Source: Thiocapsa sp. KS1 (GTDB lineage Bacteria; Pseudomonadota; Gammaproteobacteria; Chromatiales; Chromatiaceae). Taken from it: DNA of 64,000 nt. Shown here in pieces: positions 61,911-64,000 of the stretch. Position numbers and translations under genes: made by a program. The notes under the pieces were generated by a model, which worked only from the letters and a program-made list of their open reading frames with translations, was not told where the DNA came from and searched no databases. Positions within the stretch are counted from its first letter, which is position 1. Each line of letters opens with the position of its first letter. Location of the stretch: assembly GCF_001499735.1 (NCBI RefSeq), contig NZ_LN848257.1, positions 163,244 to 227,243 of the forward strand, given 5' to 3'.

Positions 61911-62072
61911 CTACATGAACTGGTTGAGAGGCACGTAGTCCTTGACGTAGGCGGGGACCAGACTGCGGTATTTCGGAGGCACGGACCTGAAGTCGCGGGT
62001 GCTGAACATGGGGTTGGTCGCCGGATCGGTGATGTTGATCTTGGTGCGTGCTGTTGCTTCCTTTGCGGCCAC
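61911..62072 (-). CDS. Small orphan protein of 53 residues
   Basis: ORF from GTG 62072 to TAG 61911, with GAGGGAGAG beginning about 18 bases upstream. The translation is unlike the arginine-rich frames seen elsewhere in non-coding DNA: KINITDPATNPMFSTRDFRS, then PPKYRSLVPAYVKDYVPLNQ. It contains several aromatic residues and prolines in a regular pattern and no membrane helix. I know no homologue. It could be a real conserved small protein or the remnant of a longer one; the absence of ATG lowers confidence. Confidence 0.45.
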   Translation of the reverse strand: MAAKEATARTKINITDPATNPMFSTRDFRSVPPKYRSLVPAYVKDYVPLNQFM

Positions 62073-62198
62073 TGGGGTCTTCTCTCCCTCGGAATGCTCA
62101 AAGGGCCTGTTTGGCCTTGGGCCGAGACGTCGATCACATCCGTCCCGGACGCGAGTCTCCTTAGATCGCAGAGGCGATGCAAGCCGTGCAGATCACGT

Positions 62199-62921
62199 TC
62201 AGGTCGCGTCTGCGAGCGGCTCGACGGCGACCACGTGCATCGCCTTCCCCTCGATCCGCCAGCGGATATTGCGGTCATACAGCCGGACCCCGAACTCGCG
62301 CCGCTCGGGGTAGCGATCCATATAGCCCGGCCGCGGATCTTGGGCGAGCACTTGCGCGATCAGCTCGCGGAGTCGGCGCTCGCCGGTCGGATCGGCTGCG
62401 GCGATTCCTTCCAATGCATCCACGGAAAAGGTCACGTCTGCCGCGTCGACCCCGGCAGCCATTGCAAAGCCGCTGCGGGCATTGGGCAGTGCATCGGCGT
62501 AGGGCACGTAGGGCTTGATGTCCAGAACCGGAGTCCCGTCCAAGAGATCGATGCCGCGCACCTTGAGCGCGAGTCCGTTTGCGTTTCTTTCCAGCCCGAG
62601 CTGCTCGACGGCCGAGATCCCGATCGGGTTCGGCCGATAGGGCGCGCGGCTGGCGAAGACGCCGACGCTCTCGCGTCCACCCAGGCGCGGAGGCCGCACG
62701 GTCGGGCTCCAGCCGGCGCTCAGGCAGTCGTCATGGAAGACGAAGAGGATCCAGACATGCGAGAAACCTTCGAGTCCCTTGAATGCCTCCCCCCGCGCAT
62801 ATTCCGGGAGCAGCTCCACTCGGGCCTCTGCCGCGGTGACCAGTCCCGACTGACGGGGGATGCCGAACTTGTCGGTATAGGGGGAGCGGATCGTGCCGAT
62901 CGGGGAGAAGGTCAGGTTCAT
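62199..62921 (-). CDS. trmO: tRNA t6A37 methyltransferase TrmO (TsaA/YaeB family)
   Basis: SAM-dependent enzyme with a beta-barrel fold that methylates N6-threonylcarbamoyladenosine 37 of threonine tRNAs. Motifs are FSPIGTIRSPYTDKFGIPRQ, LEGFSHVWILFVFHD, VGVFASRAPYRPNPIGISAV and IDLLDGTPVLDIKPYVPYAD. It has 240 residues, the normal length for the two-domain type. ATG 62921 was chosen from the family start; the frame is open to 63026. Confidence 0.93.
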   Translation of the reverse strand: MNLTFSPIGTIRSPYTDKFGIPRQSGLVTAAEARVELLPEYARGEAFKGLEGFSHVWILFVFHDDCLSAGWSPTVRPPRLGGRESVGVFASRAPYRPNPIGISAVEQLGLERNANGLALKVRGIDLLDGTPVLDIKPYVPYADALPNARSGFAMAAGVDAADVTFSVDALEGIAAADPTGERRLRELIAQVLAQDPRPGYMDRYPERREFGVRLYDRNIRWRIEGKAMHVVAVEPLADAT

Positions 62922-63345
62922 GCGGCGGAGGATGTCGGTTGCGGAAGATCCTATTATCGGTGCGAAGTGACCGCCCCTGCATACCCAACCACCAAAGGGC
63001 GCAGCACCGAATTGGAGGTAACACACCTATCCCGACGTGCCGAGACCCTCCATTCGCGATCTCGCCGACCATTGTGAATTCCGATATCGTAACGACCCGC
63101 GCTGCCGTTATCCTCCTCGGCGATGGTCGAGGGCGCGGGTCCGGCTCAGCGAAGGTCAGGTGATTTTCGAGCGAGCTGTCCTCACCTCTCACGATCAAGC
63201 GACCGAGTCCCGGGAACATCCCCCGCCGACCTTTGTCTCCGATGAGTCTCCTAACGAGCCTAGTTTTTTCACGCTCGCCGTTGCCGGTGTCCGAGCATGC
63301 GACAACGCGCAACCACACTGAACGAGCACCAGATCCAATCCGAGC
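62922..63345. other. Divergent intergenic region before the second RND adaptor
   Basis: These 424 bp separate trmO (leftward) from the adaptor gene (rightward) and should contain both promoters. It holds the imperfect inverted sequence TAACGACCCGCGCTGCCGTTA (63090-63110) but no clear -10/-35 pair. No gene is evident on either strand. Confidence 0.45.
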
Positions 63346-64000
63346 ATGACCCAAGAAAACACGTTGAAACCGCCATCCCCGATGCTGCGTCGTCTCCTGC
63401 CGATCCTGATTCTCATGACCGGAATCGCCGGTTTTGTCGTCCTCAAGGAGACCCGTCCGACCCCTCACCCGGTGACGCCGACGGAAAAAATCTGGCGGGT
63501 CGAGGTCCTCGACGTCGCGCCGGCGGACAACCGTCCGGTGCTCTCCTTGTTCGGTCGCGTGGAGGCACCGGATCGGATGCGCGCGGCGGCCCCCGTGGCC
63601 GGGCGTTTGCTGGAGGTCTCGGTCCGCGACGGCGAGCGGGTTGCAGCCGGGGCCCTGCTCGCACGGATCGACCCGCGCGACTTGCAGCCGCGCCTCATGA
63701 AGGCGCGCGCCGAGGTCGAGAAGGAGCAGTTGCGCCTCGCCCACGACACCGAGGCACTCGAGCAGGAGAGCGAGCTGCTGCGGCTGGCCGAGAGCGGGGT
63801 GAACCGTGCGGATACGGTCCAGACCAAAAAGCTCGGCTCCATCGCCGAGGTCGACGAGGCCCGCCAACAGCTTGCGCGCGCACGGCTGGCGGTAACCCTG
63901 CGCGAGCAGTCGATCGCCGAGCACCCGGCGCGGCTGGCTTCGCTCCAGGCCACGTTGGCGGAGGCCGAGCGCGACGCGGCACGCGGCGAGATCCTGGCCC
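63346..64000 (+). CDS. RND/HlyD-type periplasmic adaptor, N-terminal part (continues beyond the window)
   Basis: The frame from ATG 63346 stays open to the window end (218 codons visible). An N-terminal membrane anchor (LLPILILMTGIAGFVVL) is followed by a lipoyl-type segment (LFGRVEAPDRMRAAAPVAGR, then VRDGERVAAGALLARIDPRD) and the first helix of the coiled hairpin with a heptad pattern (KARAEVEKEQLRLAHDTEAL and on to residue 215). It probably opens a second RND efflux operon with the pump gene outside the window. No binding site is strong. Confidence 0.88.
   Translation, partial: MTQENTLKPPSPMLRRLLPILILMTGIAGFVVLKETRPTPHPVTPTEKIWRVEVLDVAPADNRPVLSLFGRVEAPDRMRAAAPVAGRLLEVSVRDGERVAAGALLARIDPRDLQPRLMKARAEVEKEQLRLAHDTEALEQESELLRLAESGVNRADTVQTKKLGSIAEVDEARQQLARARLAVTLREQSIAEHPARLASLQATLAEAERDAARGEILA

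Noticed and set aside
61862..62278. Minus-strand frame of 138 codons before trmO
   Set aside because: Arginine-, serine- and proline-rich translation typical of non-coding GC-rich DNA; the shorter 53-codon frame in the same place looks more protein-like.
62094..63077. Open frame of 327 codons on the plus strand
   Set aside because: Antisense to trmO.
63090..63110. Inverted sequence TAACGAC...GCCGTTA as an operator
   Set aside because: Pairing is imperfect in the middle and no adjacent regulator gene or second copy supports it.

Overview
The window is a 64 kb piece of a GC-rich gammaproteobacterial chromosome. Gene orders are those of gammaproteobacteria: bamA-skp-lpxD-fabZ-lpxA-lpxB-rnhB, rpsP-rimM-trmD-rplS and rnr-rlmB. 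Base composition and accessory content (coiled-coil protein with a C-terminal membrane anchor, stand-alone LON-domain protein, EgtB/EgtD, mtnB-mtnD-mtnC) would fit a purple sulfur bacterium (Chromatiaceae), but no photosynthesis or sulfur-oxidation gene is present, so that assignment is inference.

Layout: 1-5644 outer-membrane and lipid A biogenesis. 5694-10831 an AEC permease and a minus-strand RND efflux pair without an outer-membrane partner. 11010-12781 Fe-S assembly (SufE, A-type carrier) and a LON-domain protein. 13043-15376 a 777-residue helical-repeat protein of unknown function. 15723-22898 a decayed type I restriction-modification locus (frameshift in hsdR, nonsense codon in hsdS, probable in-frame deletion in hsdM) with an intact AbrB/PIN toxin-antitoxin pair between hsdS and hsdM and a NERD-domain membrane protein after hsdM. 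22985-26030 an ABC-2 exporter. 26447-28833 ergothioneine synthesis. 28901-30892 a ClC-type chloride transporter carrying a C-terminal SPOR-like domain. 31875-34667 PEP carboxylase. 34778-39024 a coiled-coil membrane protein and an xpaC-telA pair split by an IS1595-like element. 39134-42609 ribosome and tRNA modification genes plus exonuclease I, closed by a strong terminator. 42754-46895 a Crp/Fnr-type regulator operon, a SLAC1/TehA-family channel and small envelope proteins. 47005-54062 murein and envelope genes and a DegQ-type protease. 55329-57178 methionine salvage. 57642-61088 tRNA-Leu, RNase R and RlmB. 61164-64000 a decayed PIN toxin with an intact Phd antitoxin, a very small orphan ORF, TrmO and the start of a second RND adaptor.

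The most notable structural signal is a dispersed family of paired inverted repeats. Each module is 83-90 bp with perfectly complementary 11-12 bp ends of the type TAAACCGCGTC/GACGCGGTTTA. Two modules lie in inverted orientation around a short AT-rich spacer. Copies occur at 4885-5077, 15374-15494 (truncated), 36480-37795 (split by the IS) and 49599-49790, with a lone arm at 50667-50677. All four multi-arm copies begin at or within two bases of a stop codon, and the arm sequences differ between copies by paired, complementary changes. One copy now supplies the start of rnhB.

All calls come from reading the sequence and from memory of protein families; no database search was run.
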